Part shown: in pieces, positions 11,385 to 22,752 of the stretch
Layout of the letters: each line of letters begins with the position of its first letter
Position numbering within the stretch: position 1 is the first letter of the stretch
Assembly: GCA_020310875.1 (NCBI GenBank)
Contig: CM035407.1
Span: 92,211,132-92,275,131, forward strand
Length of the DNA: 64,000 nt
Source of the DNA: Ceratopteris richardii
Lineage: Eukaryota > Streptophyta > Polypodiopsida > Polypodiales > Pteridaceae
Reading direction: 5' to 3'
Translations under genes and position numbers: made by a program
Notes under the pieces: model-generated
Database searches by the model: none
Seen by the model: only the letters and a program-made list of their open reading frames with translations
Told to the model about the DNA's origin: nothing

Positions 11385-11820
11385 GAAAAGTGTCAAGTAT
11401 CGTGTTCTCCCGCGGTCGAGTATCGCGATACCTGACAAGTATCATGATCTCCTGTGGTTGAGTATCGCGATACTTACCAAGTATCGAGTATCGTGATTGC
11501 CCGATCGCGATACTTCACAAGTATCGTGTATCGAGTATCGCGTTTTTTGGAGTTTCGGGTATCGTGATTGCCCGATCGCGATACTTCACAAGTATCGACT
11601 ATCATGATTGCCCCGCGATACTTCACAAGTATCGAGTATCGAGTATCGTGCTATCTCAAGTATCGTGTGATCAAGTATCATATATTGAGTATCGTGTTTT
11701 TTGGAGTATCGAGTATCGTGTTGCTCAAGTATCGTGTATCGTCTCAACCAAGTATCGTGTATCGTCTTGTCGAAAGGTCGAGTATCGTGAACTTTTTGGG
11801 CCAAGTATCGTGACTTGAGA
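11385..11820. repeat. AGTATCG motif array with palindromes in the leader
   Basis: About twenty exact AGTATCG copies and several variants occur in 435 bp, often followed by TG or preceded by CA. Opposite-strand copies (CGATACT) alternate with them, making palindromes such as AGTATCGCGATACT (near 11462) and CGATACTTCACAAGTATCG (near 11578). Single copies also lie in the LTR (near 10495) and earlier in the leader (11075). Unit spacing is irregular, so this is a motif cluster rather than a satellite. It lies between primer site and gag. Confidence 0.85.
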
Positions 11821-11925
11821 TTTCATTGTCAGTCCTTTCCCAACCAAATTTTTCTAGAATTCTGACCTTTAGTGAAGAACTCTAGAAGTTGGAGGTTGGC
11901 AAGGTTCAATAGAACTTTAAAGTGA

Positions 11926-14781
11926 ATGAACCTAAGATCTGGGAGAACCCTAGGAAGACGAAGAAGTGTGATCTCTTCTGTAGGAAGTGTAGCCGAGCCA
12001 AGTAGCCGTTCACATTATTCTGAAACCTCTAGTGAGTCAGAAGAAGAAATTCCTATGGCTTCAGAGGATATGCAAAACACTGTACCAATGATGGGCATGA
12101 TGTCAATTATTGAGGGAGAATATCGGACATCTTTAGAATATGTGACCACCAATCAACATGAGATACTTGTCTACCTAGATGGTCTAAACCGATCAGTGGC
12201 CAGACTGAAGAAAGCTTCAGATGCTTACATAGTGCCTAGGCCAGCAGTTAAGTATTCAGGAGGATTTTATATGGATAAAAGAGATATCCAGTATGTTGTT
12301 ACAGAACATCGAGAAAACATCAATGAATTTGGGGAAGAGAACAATGCTCATAACCTTAATGAAGATGGGAATGAGGTGCAAGTGACCACACCGAGAGGGA
12401 GATCTACTATCTTTAGGGTTTGGAGAGGAGACTTGGTGCCCCAAGATGACTCCTTAATGGATGTGTATTTGATCAATGGAATGGAGCATCTCCTTAGAGC
12501 CCACTCTTCAATATGGGAAGCAGCCCCTAATCCAGTTACTGTCTATGAGTTACAAGACGCTGACTTCCCCACCACCACCATCATCACGTATTTGGACAAA
12601 AACCAGAGAAGGTATTGGCCCCTAACAGATTGAGAGAGAGCTGGGTTGAAATATCAGAACATTCCAGTGTTTCCCTCGAGGGATCAAGCCACTACTTCAC
12701 AAAACCCACATGGAACCTCTTAGAATAATTCATTTCAATAGTCAGTACAAACACAACAAACTCAAATCCTAGTTAGACCACATGTGCAGTTTGCTATGCC
12801 TGCAAATAACCCTCACTATTGGCCTCAACCACCTGTGGATCCAAGAAATGGAATTACTGCCCCAGTTAGACCACCTGTAGCAAGAGGACCTGGTATACCC
12901 ATTGGAAGACCAGTTTTCCCTATGATGCCTAGACCGCCTGAAGGAGGACAAAGATTAAGGCCAATTCAAGTTGCCAAATGCATGAGAAATCACTATGATG
13001 GCTCTAGTGAACCTTACAATCATATAGCTGAATTTAAGCAAGTAATCAGAGCGGAACAAGTAGAAGATTTTTTGATCCAATATGAGTCTTTTGGTCTAAC
13101 TTTGATAGACACAGCTTTAGCTTGGTTCCAGCCATTAGATCCTAACAATTTTCAAAATATGGAACAAGTCTATCAAGAAATGATTGAGGAATTCACTAAG
13201 TCTGGAATTAAAAACAACTCGTCATCGTTGATTCATAGCTTTAAGCAAGCTCCTACGGAATCAGTGAGATTGGCAGCAAGAAGATTCAATCAGTATGTGG
13301 ATAGGTGCCCAGTGGAAGAGAGACCCACTCAAAACAAAATGGTGTCATTATTTTTGGAAGGATTATTGAATGGATCATTAAGATCTCTGGTGTATGTGAA
13401 AAGAGTACAAACTTTTCAAGAATGTATGAAAGAATGTATGAAAGAATGTATTGACTTAGAAGACAATCTAGTAGAGGATCTGAAAATACCTCAAGGTAGT
13501 ACCAAAAGTGAAGATTCAGCCAGCAGCACATCAAACCCTAAGAACAATGTAGAGGAAATAGCTGACTTAGTAGCAAAGAAGTTGAACGTTCAAGGACAGA
13601 GGAACTACCCCAACAACCCAATGAGAGTGCCCATGCTTAGAAGATGTATCCATTGTGGAGGAGATCATCCATCTCATTTGTGCACTAGGGCAATAGTCCC
13701 ACCACCTGCCTATGCTTACAATAGACCACCCGTTCCAGGCCCTTTACAATATTGCAGCATAGAACAAAAATACACAAATCATAGCACGGAAAATTGTCCT
13801 TACAATAGGCAATGAAGACGTGCACAACCTGTCATGAGACCCTATGGGTACCCTCAGAGAGATCTAGGAGGAGAAGCCTTCAGATATCCCACATATCAGC
13901 AGCAGGTACCTGTACCACGACCTTATGCTTATCAAGGGTACAATCAACCACAACCGGTGTTAGGACAACAACCACTCCATCCTCAAAATGTTGTCCCAGT
14001 GAAAATAGCTCAACCTGAGGAAAACCTAGAGAGAGCAATAGTTCCAGCCACACCATTGACTAGTAATGAATCATATGATTCACCCTATGACCATAGTCAA
14101 GGAAACTATCCCAGTTATGAGAGCTCTATGATAGAATATGGACAAATGTACGAACCATATACCTATGGCATGGAAGTGCCAGATAGTTCCTACGGATATG
14201 AGCAGGACTATGTGTCATTGATGTACACAGCCCCTAGGGCATCCATACCCCGCCGACCTATGAACAGACCGCCTATACCTAGAGGACCATGTTATAGATG
14301 CGGAGGTGATCATTATATCAAAGAATGTACACTACCAAATCCACCACCACCACAACGAGTCTGGGAAGGATACTGTAGTGATTGTGGTAAAGAACACCTT
14401 TTCAGAGATTGCCCCAAGAACCCCAACAAAGTTAACTCTAATGTGCAGATTAACGTGATAGAAGTGATAGAATCATCAGGAAGCGATAAGGAGTACACTG
14501 TACCATTGAAAGCAATAACTAGAGCCAAAGCTAGAGAGATCCCAGACAAAATTGAGGAAAATGATCAAGGTGACAGAGAAATGAACATACCTACACCTCA
14601 AGTAGTTGAAGACTCGGAAGAGCCTGAGAGAAGTGTTGTAAGCAAACGAACACAAAGATGGAAGAACCGTAGAGATAGGATAAAGGAAAAGAAACTGCTA
14701 CAAAAGAAGGAAAATAAGAAGAGCGAACAAAATCTAAAAGAGAAACAAGAAGAGGAAGAAGAAAATCGGAAAGGAAAGTAA
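11926..14781 (+). pseudogene. Inner Gypsy gag region
   Basis: Long plus-strand frames cover this region. The N-terminal part is polar. The middle (13000-13480) contains the retrotransposon gag fold (IAEFKQVIRAEQVEDFLIQY, DTALAWFQPLD, YQEMIEEFTKSGI, PTQNKMVSLFLEGLLNGSLR). After it come at least three zinc knuckles: CIHCGGDHPSHLC (near 13648), CYRCGGDHYIKEC (near 14290) and CSDCGKEHLFRDC (near 14374), separated by proline- and tyrosine-rich linkers. The end (14600-14781) is very rich in Lys and Glu. Gag forms the particle and packages the RNA. The region is broken in a few places. Confidence 0.85.
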
Positions 14782-14931
14782 AAAAAAGAAGAGGTAGGAT
14801 CAGTTTTAGCAGATCCCATGCCTGAAGAATTAGCCATGTGGATTAAGGGGTACAAGGCATGAATAAGAGCAGGACCTACCATTGAACAACATGAAAGAGA
14901 ATATCCTAGAGGTGATTTAGAGAAGGACACG

Positions 14932-16056
14932 TTGGAGATATGCAAAAAATTAATTGAAGTGGCTCAACAGACCTTAGAAAAACCTGTTCTTCAATTATCC
15001 AATTCACGAATTCCCGAACGAGAATTCCAAGAGTGTGTCATCCCTAAGGAACCCGAGAAACCCGAAGCAGGTAAAACACATAATGGAAATTACTGTGAGG
15101 ATATAGGGGAAGGATCCGTTGTTCCCGAAGTAGAAGGGGAATGGCCTAAAGACTTGTGGGCACAAGTCCAAGAAGACCGGTGGAAGAAAGTGGAAGGAAT
15201 AGACCCACCCTTTGAGGAGCTAGAAGCAGAAGGTGAAATTGAAGACTCCATACCTGAACTGAATTCCGAAGAAATAATACCAATTGATCCAAGTAACAAA
15301 GAAAATGATAGTGTAAAGGTTTTGCCAAATTACACAGGAGAGTACGAACATAATTCAGAATTATACCGCATTCCCTCAATAAGAAAAAAAGAACTGAACC
15401 CATCAGTCCAAACATCGGATATCATACAACACCTTAGAAAGGTAAAAATCCCTTGCACTCTGACATTGGAAGAACTGTTAGAGGTCAAACCACATTTGAA
15501 GGAGAAATTAACCAGCCAATTGGAGATCAAGGTGGAAGAGAAGGAGATGTCTGATGAAGTAAACACAGTAAAAATCCCAGTCGATAAGGTAGGAGATTTT
15601 AGTGAGGGAGATGAAGGAAATACTTGCCTTCCAATTACCTATAGAGCTTACACCACCAAAGCCATCTTAGATTCTGGAGCTGGAGTAGGAATTGCTACTA
15701 AAGAAATCTGGGAAAAATGGGGAAAACCAGCTCTAAGACCAACACGCATGAAGATACAAATGACAGATGGACACACTGAAAGACCCTTGGGATTATTGGA
15801 ACGAGTAGTTTTTACCACTTGCGGAGTTGAGTTCGAGCACACCTTAGCGATATGTCAATTTGAAAGGCCTAGCAATTATGAAATGATACTTGGAAGACCT
15901 TTCATGAGACAACTAAAGGTAGTGCAAGATTGGGGAAAAGACGCTGTATACCTACAGCATGAAGGAACCACCACAAGAATAAATCTCCACACATACACAT
16001 ATCAAGATATTCCCCCTATACAATGGAATCAGATTCATAAGGAGGAAGATAATTAG
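14932..16056 (+). pseudogene. Inner Gypsy retropepsin (first protease)
   Basis: An acidic N-terminal half (residues 1-210) leads into an aspartic protease: TKAILDSGAGVGIATKEIW has the DSGA active-site motif near 15655-15710, and EMILGRPFMRQLKVVQDW near 15880-15935 has the second hydrophobic-Gly element. This is the usual place for a Gypsy protease, between gag and reverse transcriptase. It cleaves the polyprotein in the particle. Confidence 0.85.
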
Positions 16057-16092
16057 TCGATTCATAGTATAGGTTCAAGTGATCAATCATGG

Positions 16093-16757
16093 ATGAACGA
16101 AGAAACTCATCTATGGATATGCCAAACTGCGAAAAAGGAAGAAGATAGGAGGAAAGGGTGGCAGCAAAAGCAAGGAGTTGCTAGATCAGTAGAAGATCCA
16201 GCCTATATGCCTCAAATATTCTTAGATGAAGAATTTGAACCTCATGGTTGGATGGAGATTTTAGCTACTCTCGATGTGTGTGTAAACGAAGAAGTGATAA
16301 CCATGAATGAATGCATTGATGAGGAAGGATATGATGTTAGTCTATACGTGGTAGTTCTTCAAGAGGGTGAAGAAGGAGAAGTAATTGAAAAAGAATGGAA
16401 GGAGGATTACGAGAGCATTGAAATGGAGCAAGAGCAAATGGAAATAGAAACTGGAAATCAAGAAGTAAGTGTCATAATTAATGAAATAAATCAAGAACCA
16501 ACACAGGAAGAGGAGCTTGAATTAGAAAAAGCAAAAAATGATGAAGAAAACAAGCCTCAAGACCAATTTGAAGTGCCCGCCCACTTCAAAAAATATGAAG
16601 TAGAAGAGAGAAGAATTGCTATTCAAATGCCAAAACGAGAAGCACAACCAGGAATAGCATATGACAATAAAGAACAGACCAAGAAAATAGTAGTAACCCT
16701 AGAGGAAGGAGAAGAACGATGTACTTTTATAGGACAGGATGTCTCAATGGAGGAAGA
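16093..16757 (+). pseudogene. Inner Gypsy linker between protease and reverse transcriptase
   Basis: A Glu-rich frame that ends with CTFIGQDVSMEE, the segment that in this family lies just before the start of the reverse transcriptase. The insertion at 16758 interrupts it. The element resumes at 36180 with EQELIRLIREYRDVFAWTYK. The continuing plus-strand frame after 16757 is LTR sequence of the inserted array and not part of this protein. Confidence 0.75.
16753..16757. repeat. Array target-site duplication, left
   Basis: GAAGA immediately before the inserted TGATGAGG. It recurs at 36175-36179 immediately after CTAACA. Confidence 0.8.
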
Positions 16758-17085
16758 TGATGAGGCTCTAAAGCCCACGAAAAAGATGATTGTGGAAGCC
16801 TTTATTTTGCGCAAATCCCTCGGAATCGGTCTACTTGGATTACCTAGAGCCCACAATTATCTCGCAATGGATCCTTCCTATGTCTACGCACTAGCGCATA
16901 TGTTCCCGGCAAACGCACCAAATGATAAGCTCCTAATGCCGCAAGAAAAATTGATTATACGAGGCTTAACTTTGTTCAAATCCCTCGGAATCGGTCTACT
17001 TGGATTACCTAGAGCCCACAAGTATCTCGAATTGGATTCTTCTTATGGCTATGCACTAGCTCATATATTCCCGGCAAATGCACCA
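16758..17085 (-). repeat. Repeated U5-end/primer-site modules in LTR 1
   Basis: The primer-site sequence and the preceding LTR end recur inside the LTR. Primer-like copies (plus strand TTCCCGGCAAACGCACCA) lie at 16903-16920 and, with one change, 17068-17085. Spacing is 165 bp. On the element strand each is preceded by a sequence ending in CA. Confidence 0.8.
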
Positions 17086-17150
17086 AATGAACAGGGTCTT
17101 AAACCCAAAGGAAAATATCTATTGCTGCCCAATTTGCTTGTACGATATTA

Positions 17151-19946
17151 GCTTCTTTTTGCTCTCAGTCCACTATTCATCTCGAATGTATCTGTGGAAA
17201 GAGAAAGGAATGGGAACCAGTGTCCGAACAAAAACCAAGGACCAACTACAATAGCTGACTCTCGCAATTGCACTCTTCCCTCACTCACACTTGACCCTCT
17301 TTCTCTTTTACACCCTCATGCCGCGCATGTACTTCCACGCACACATTCACTCTTTCACACCCTCAGAGAAGCAGCCAATCAGACGCTCACATTCAGTTAG
17401 GCACTCTTCATCACTCACATGCTTCAACTCACTCACTCACTAACTCTCAACCATACAATCACACACTAGCTCACACTTAAACACACACTTTCTCACAAAT
17501 CCCTAGCCATGATCTTACTCACACACTCATTCTCAAACGCTCAAGACTCAAACATTTAGATCTTCACACACTGACGCACATTCACACTCACACACACACA
17601 GAGGGAGATACTTTTTCTTTTGATAGCATAGACCCATTAGAGATTTTCATGCAATAATGCATTCAAAAGAGTCGATAAAATCATAATAGGCTAAAATAAA
17701 GTTTCCTTGTGCATTATCCCACAGGTGAATAAGAAAGCCTCACAAAAACACAGGCCAATAGTGACAATTTTGCAGACTTTTCAAACTGTAGCACATTGGC
17801 ATAACAAAATAGCTGAGTACATGAACGATGAAGTAAGAGCTTGAATCATGCTTCATTGAGGCCCTAGAATCCTGCATTCATTAGGATAGCGCAACAGAGA
17901 AAATGGAAGAGCATACGGACCCACATTATTTGCGGAGCATATCTCTTTCTTTATCCAAATATATACAAGAACTTATTTCCTTTGGACCAAAATACATACG
18001 TACATACACTTGGAACAAAATACATACATACATACACTTAGGCAGACAGAAATAAAAACATTCATACATAATCATATCACACGCACATAAAAGAACTGTT
18101 AAGGGATTTAAAATGTGAGGCATAACGTACAATCATAGTTAACCCATCCGATTTGTTGGTTATCCAAATCATAGATAATAACATTCTGCAAAATGTGAGA
18201 TGCAAGGATAGTTCCAAAAACCACGAGCTCCACTAAGCATATGTATATTGATTGTTTAAAAAGAAACTCCAAATACTCATCATCTGCTACTGTCAGACAC
18301 CTTTTCACTTCTACATGGGTTTTCCTTTGCCTCCTCGTAAAATCCTTAGCAGCTCATCCACTGTGCGTTAGAGCCTTGCTTCCATCCGAGAGATGGAGAT
18401 ATTTCAGTCCCAAGATCCAGCAACAGTTCCACTGCGATCAGTCTTGAACATTTGCTATCCTCAACTCTTAGAAGAGGGTCCTATATTTTTTCAGCAAGAC
18501 GTGATTGTGACTTCTTGGCGCTTCATTAACAACAACATCAAATTAAACTTATCCTCAAAACATAAGCAGCAAGAACATGTCCTAAATAATCGAAACAGTA
18601 GTGTACAAGTTTGCACCAATACACTCATACTGATGTCGGATTTATTTCCCCTCTATCTCTGAAAAGCTACTTTAAACGTGCAAAGAGAGGAACAACAACA
18701 CTTGGTTGAGCTGTAGTCCATTATCTATCTGCAACTTGTAGTCGTCTCCTTCAAATCGTCGTCAATAGCTACAACATTCCTCTGTAGGTATCACTGTTCG
18801 TCCTCTTGATGTACACCACTGCTGTAACTCAATCTCTGTATTGGAGAACAACACACATTCTCGATATCCGGATGCACGCCTTCACATCTTTCCTTATCGC
18901 TTTTTTGCATCTATCGAAGAGCAGAGTACTTCCTGCTTCAGCGCCATGGCCATCTCTATCTCTGTATATGGTAGATCTTCATCTTCACTTGCTGACAGTA
19001 CATCCGAGATTGCTATCAGCAACGTTGTCACCTAGACCAGGCCATAACTTCTGTGCTTTATCCCTCCAAGCTCGGATACCACGTGTAGCATCTCATGACA
19101 GCAACGAGCACAGAGAGCCATGGTGAAAATGTAAGAACTTCAGATCTACAGTGAGCAGCGATCGAGAGAGAAAGAAAGTCTCACTTAGATAAGGTAGAGA
19201 GAGATGGAAAGTTGTATGCGCAAACTCACATAGCTCTCTCTCTATACTCGTACGTGCACAGATATGACCATGAATTAGTGCCTTCCCCTTGTGTTCTCCC
19301 TAAAAAAATAAAGAGGCCCCCCCCCTTGAAGATGCAAACTCAGAAACGCACAGTAGCTGCCCCTTTTTCTCCTTCTAATCCCTCCTGCCACGGGAGGTTT
19401 CCCCCAAATCGAATACACCTCCAGGTCTGCCTCCCCTCGACTGTCAGCCAAGAAAAACTCCTCAGCTCCGCACGCTCCTCCACCTTCGAGATCTGTCTTC
19501 CCCAAAAACGAGAAGCCTCCGTGTGTACATAATTGAGCAGCCCCTCCCGATAATGGCGACAGCCTCCCCTCCTCTCGATGCCTATACGAAAAACAAGAGA
19601 GAGCCCAAAATACTAGCCCTCCCCTCCTTTTGAGCACTAATGAAAAGGACTTGCTATGGATGTCATCGATTGATGGTCCCCACATCTATGCTTCAGAAAA
19701 AACCAAAACATCAGTAGACCGAAATACTAGTGCATATTGAACCACAAATTTGTAACCCAATCGGCATGCCAAAGTCAAAATCAGCACAAATTTGTGTAAC
19801 CCAATCAGCACTCTTTTCAATGACGTGGAAGGATTATGTCATTTCAATCAGAAGCATTCTTGCCTAAAAGAAACTCATCAAAATGTATGTGTAATCTAGA
19901 GCGTCATTGATATCCATCAACAGGAAACAGGAAATGTTGCACAGAC
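17151..19946. other. LTR interior without a supported gene
   Basis: 2.8 kb of LTR between the U5 modules and the PPR ORF. It has a CA-rich low-complexity part (17270-17610), CATA runs (17990-18040) and a G/C homopolymer near 19316-19325. Small frames occur on both strands but repeat in all three LTRs only because the LTRs are copies. The element's own promoter should lie here; I cannot place it. Confidence 0.5.
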
Positions 19947-20948
19947 CTATTCTGTCATAATCATCCACTCAATTTCCTTTGCATTCTCATACATTCCAGC
20001 ATCAGCATAGATGTTTGCCATACAAACATAGGCTGTAGACTCTGTGCTATCTAGACGTATTGCCTGTTCAAATGCCTGCCGACCAAGATGCACATCACCC
20101 CACTTTCGGCAAGCTGTCATAACATTTAGCCACATCACCATTGTTGGTTGAAATGGTGTTTTATTCATTATTGTCATTAGTCGATCTAGTTGGCCTCCTC
20201 GCCCAAGAAGATCAACAAGGCATGAATGATGTTTAATAGATGGACTCAAACCATAGTCTGTCCACATGACTTCATAGTATTGCTCTCCCTTGTCAACTAA
20301 ACCTGCATGGTTGCAAGCAGTCAAGACACTTAAGAATGTTATTTGATCTGGCTTCACACCAGCTCTTCTCATTCTATCAAAATAAGAAAGTGCAATATCA
20401 ATCTCCGCTTGCTGAGCATAGCCAGTAATTAACGCTGTCCATGTAAGTGCATCTGGAGATGGTAATTGATTGAAAACTTCATCAGCTTTCACTAGTGCAC
20501 CACATTTCGAATACATGTCTACCAGTGCACTGCCAATAAACACGTCTTTCTTGCCTATACCAGATTCTTTCAGTTCATTGTGTATTTGTATGCCTTCATC
20601 TATGGCTCCAATAGTCCCACAAGCTCTCAAAGCGCATGTGTAGGTGATGACATCTGGACTAACACCGTGGGTTCTCATTTGTTTGTACAAAATTAAAGCC
20701 TTTTTACCCTGCTCCTGCTCCACATGGCCTGCAATCAATGCATTCCATGAGACCCTATCACGAACCTTAAGCTTGCTGAAAACAGACTTTGCCTTTGCAA
20801 GCATGCCACATCTTGCATACATATCAATCACTGCATTTTCAACAGCAGTACCAAGTTCCCGATCCATTCTGATCATGATGGCATCATGTAGTTGCAAATA
20901 CTTCCCTTCAAACATTTGATCACTCTTCAAATACCTGTAATCAAACAT
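19947..20948 (-). CDS. PPR protein, PLS-class E-type fragment, in LTR 1
   Basis: An open frame of 333 codons. Repeats in order: a partial unit at about residues 34-64 (ENAVIDMYARCGMLAKAKSV), a 35-residue unit 65-99 (RVSWNALIAGHVEQEQ), L-type 100-135 (VITYTCALRACGTIGAIDEG), S-type 136-166 (VFIGSALVDMYSKCGALVKA), P-type 167-201, L2-type 202-237, S2-type 238-269, then E1 (MVMWLNVMTACRKWGDVHLG) and E2 (YVCMANIYADAGMYENA). It stops right after E2, with no PG box or DYW domain. The N-terminus has no organelle transit peptide and begins in mid-repeat, so it is a captured part of a longer gene. PLS-class PPR proteins bind organelle RNA and guide C-to-U editing; whether this one does anything is unknown. 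The start is the first ATG; an acceptor-like TTTGTATTTGGCAG ends 6 bases before it. Confidence 0.8.
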   Translation of the reverse strand: MFDYRYLKSDQMFEGKYLQLHDAIMIRMDRELGTAVENAVIDMYARCGMLAKAKSVFSKLKVRDRVSWNALIAGHVEQEQGKKALILYKQMRTHGVSPDVITYTCALRACGTIGAIDEGIQIHNELKESGIGKKDVFIGSALVDMYSKCGALVKADEVFNQLPSPDALTWTALITGYAQQAEIDIALSYFDRMRRAGVKPDQITFLSVLTACNHAGLVDKGEQYYEVMWTDYGLSPSIKHHSCLVDLLGRGGQLDRLMTIMNKTPFQPTMVMWLNVMTACRKWGDVHLGRQAFEQAIRLDSTESTAYVCMANIYADAGMYENAKEIEWMIMTE

Positions 20949-21008
20949 CTTCTTCTGCCAAATACAAACATATTAGTGCACCAAAACCGACCATTTATTG
21001 AGCTAACA

Positions 21009-21024
21009 TACTCCCCTCTTCTTA
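21009..21024 (-). promoter_or_regulatory. Polypurine tract, internal region 1
   Basis: The element strand reads TAAGAAGAGGGGAGTA directly before the LTR start TGTTAGC, the expected plus-strand priming site. Confidence 0.8.
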
Positions 21025-22752
21025 ATTGCGAAGTCGTCCTCGACGAGCGATATGCTACCTGCACTCCAGTTCCGACATGGGATCATCACTCAATCAAATA
21101 CAAATCTTTACCTTGCATGCCTATTCTCTTCTTCCTCGATGTAGCACCTGCAATCACCCTCATACAATCATCGGTTAGTACCAAAATCCAATCATTCCAC
21201 TTACCATCTTTGTCCAACCTCTCGCATCTTCATCGACATGTCCACCTGTCTGCAAACTTCATTAAAACATTAGAACCTTTTTTCATCAAATCCCAATAAC
21301 ATCTACAACCAAAATGGAAAGACAATCATCCACATCACACATATACACTTGGCACACACATCATGATCCCGCATCACTCATGCATTCTCGTCACGCACAA
21401 CATACATACATGCAAAAAGAAGACATGTCCATATTCGCTCTCGTCACTCTTCTCGACTACTCATTCAACACGTCACAAATCTTTGTTCCACATGCATACT
21501 CAACACACTTTCCACACACCACCAAAAACCACTTCCGAGCTCCGTTTTCGATACTTTTCCCGGTTTCACGATCGTTTTGCTGATTCCTTTGTCTCATTTC
21601 TAACCGAGTTCTCTTGCCAATTTCCCAATTTCTCCCACCTAGGGTTTTCTATTCCCACTTACCTTTTCATCTACTCTGTGCTCTTTTGTTCATCAATCAG
21701 ATCCTATGCTTGGTCGCCACCACCTCTCCTAACTTGATGGACACACGGCAAAGACCACTCAAGCCTAACACGAGCTCACTCTAACAAGATCACTCATCGT
21801 CGACGCGATTCCGAACTTCACAAGTCATTGCACCACCTAAGAGCCAAACTGAGCACTTCCGGAAGGTTTGCAGACAAACAATGCAACTAGCACGATTGGA
21901 TTCCTCAAGTCCAAGCTTTCCATAGACACATCGCAACCAAAACCCTAGCCGAGCTTAAGCTTCAATTTGACATGTTTCATCGGGAGTCCACACATAACCC
22001 AAATCCCCACAACACAAACACATATATTCCCATCCGAGCATCATGCTCTCTCACCTCTCTTATGTCCCCCCTTGAGCGAGGAATTCTTCTCATTCATTTT
22101 TTCCACATTTTTTCTTTTCTTGTTTTTTTCCATTATTTTTTCACTTATTTACTCACACTTGCCAGCCTACGCTGAAGTTGGATGCGACTCGTGGACTCGA
22201 CCACCCGATCAAGTTTGTTCCACCCATCTACCAACCCAACGCAGCGTGCGACACACAGACAGCTAGCCCTATGCGAAACCGACGTCGGTTCGTGGCTTTG
22301 ACCACCCGGCCAAAGTGGGTCCACCCACCTATCGGCCCACATAGGCGCGTAGCCACACTCACACATACACAAACATATATTTTTTCATTTATTTTTTTTT
22401 TATTCCCGCATCTCGAGAATTAGGAGACAAAAGAAAGGACTTTTTCCCAACCCAACGAATCACGACACACACACATAATCTCCCCTCATGGACATCCCGA
22501 CGAGACATATCTCCTCTTTGCTACCACTCAAGCCAAAATCCAGCCACTAATGCCATGGTCAACCCGTCCTCGCAAAACCCGCACACACTAATTACTTTGC
22601 CGACCTGAAACCTCAAAAAGTGTCACTTCAGTTCCTAAGTGTACAACAAACTTGGTCCATCCGTCCTCACATCTCAGACTTGTAATCCGCAAAGCAAACC
22701 CTAGTCAGACTACAGCCGTCCTCACCCACATCCATCGCCTCGTCTATTCTTT

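Larger units (their letters stand above)
16758..21008 (-). repeat. LARD-like LTR 1 (3' LTR of the array)
   Basis: On the element strand it runs from TGTTAGCTC (21008) to CCTCATCA (16758). It contains the PPR ORF at 20948-19947, a long stretch with no other supported gene (19946-17150), a CA-rich part (17400-17610) and the repeated U5/primer module (17085-16758). No primer site follows it, as expected for the outer 3' LTR. Confidence 0.88.

Noticed and set aside
11385-11820. CRISPR-like array
   Set aside because: Motifs are 7 bases with irregular spacing, no uniform spacers, and the setting is a plant retrotransposon leader.
16757-17151. Plus-strand 55-residue repeat protein (LGIGLLGLPRAH, FPANAPN) in all three LTR copies, in frame with the Gypsy protein in copy 1
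   Set aside because: The repeat is the U5/primer-site module read on the wrong strand. The 165-bp period is a multiple of three, so the frame stays open. The join with the Gypsy frame is a consequence of where the insertion falls.
19050-19700. Small ORFs on both strands of the LTR interior (for example 19275-19685)
   Set aside because: No domain; frames change between LTR copies where homopolymer lengths differ, so they are not conserved.
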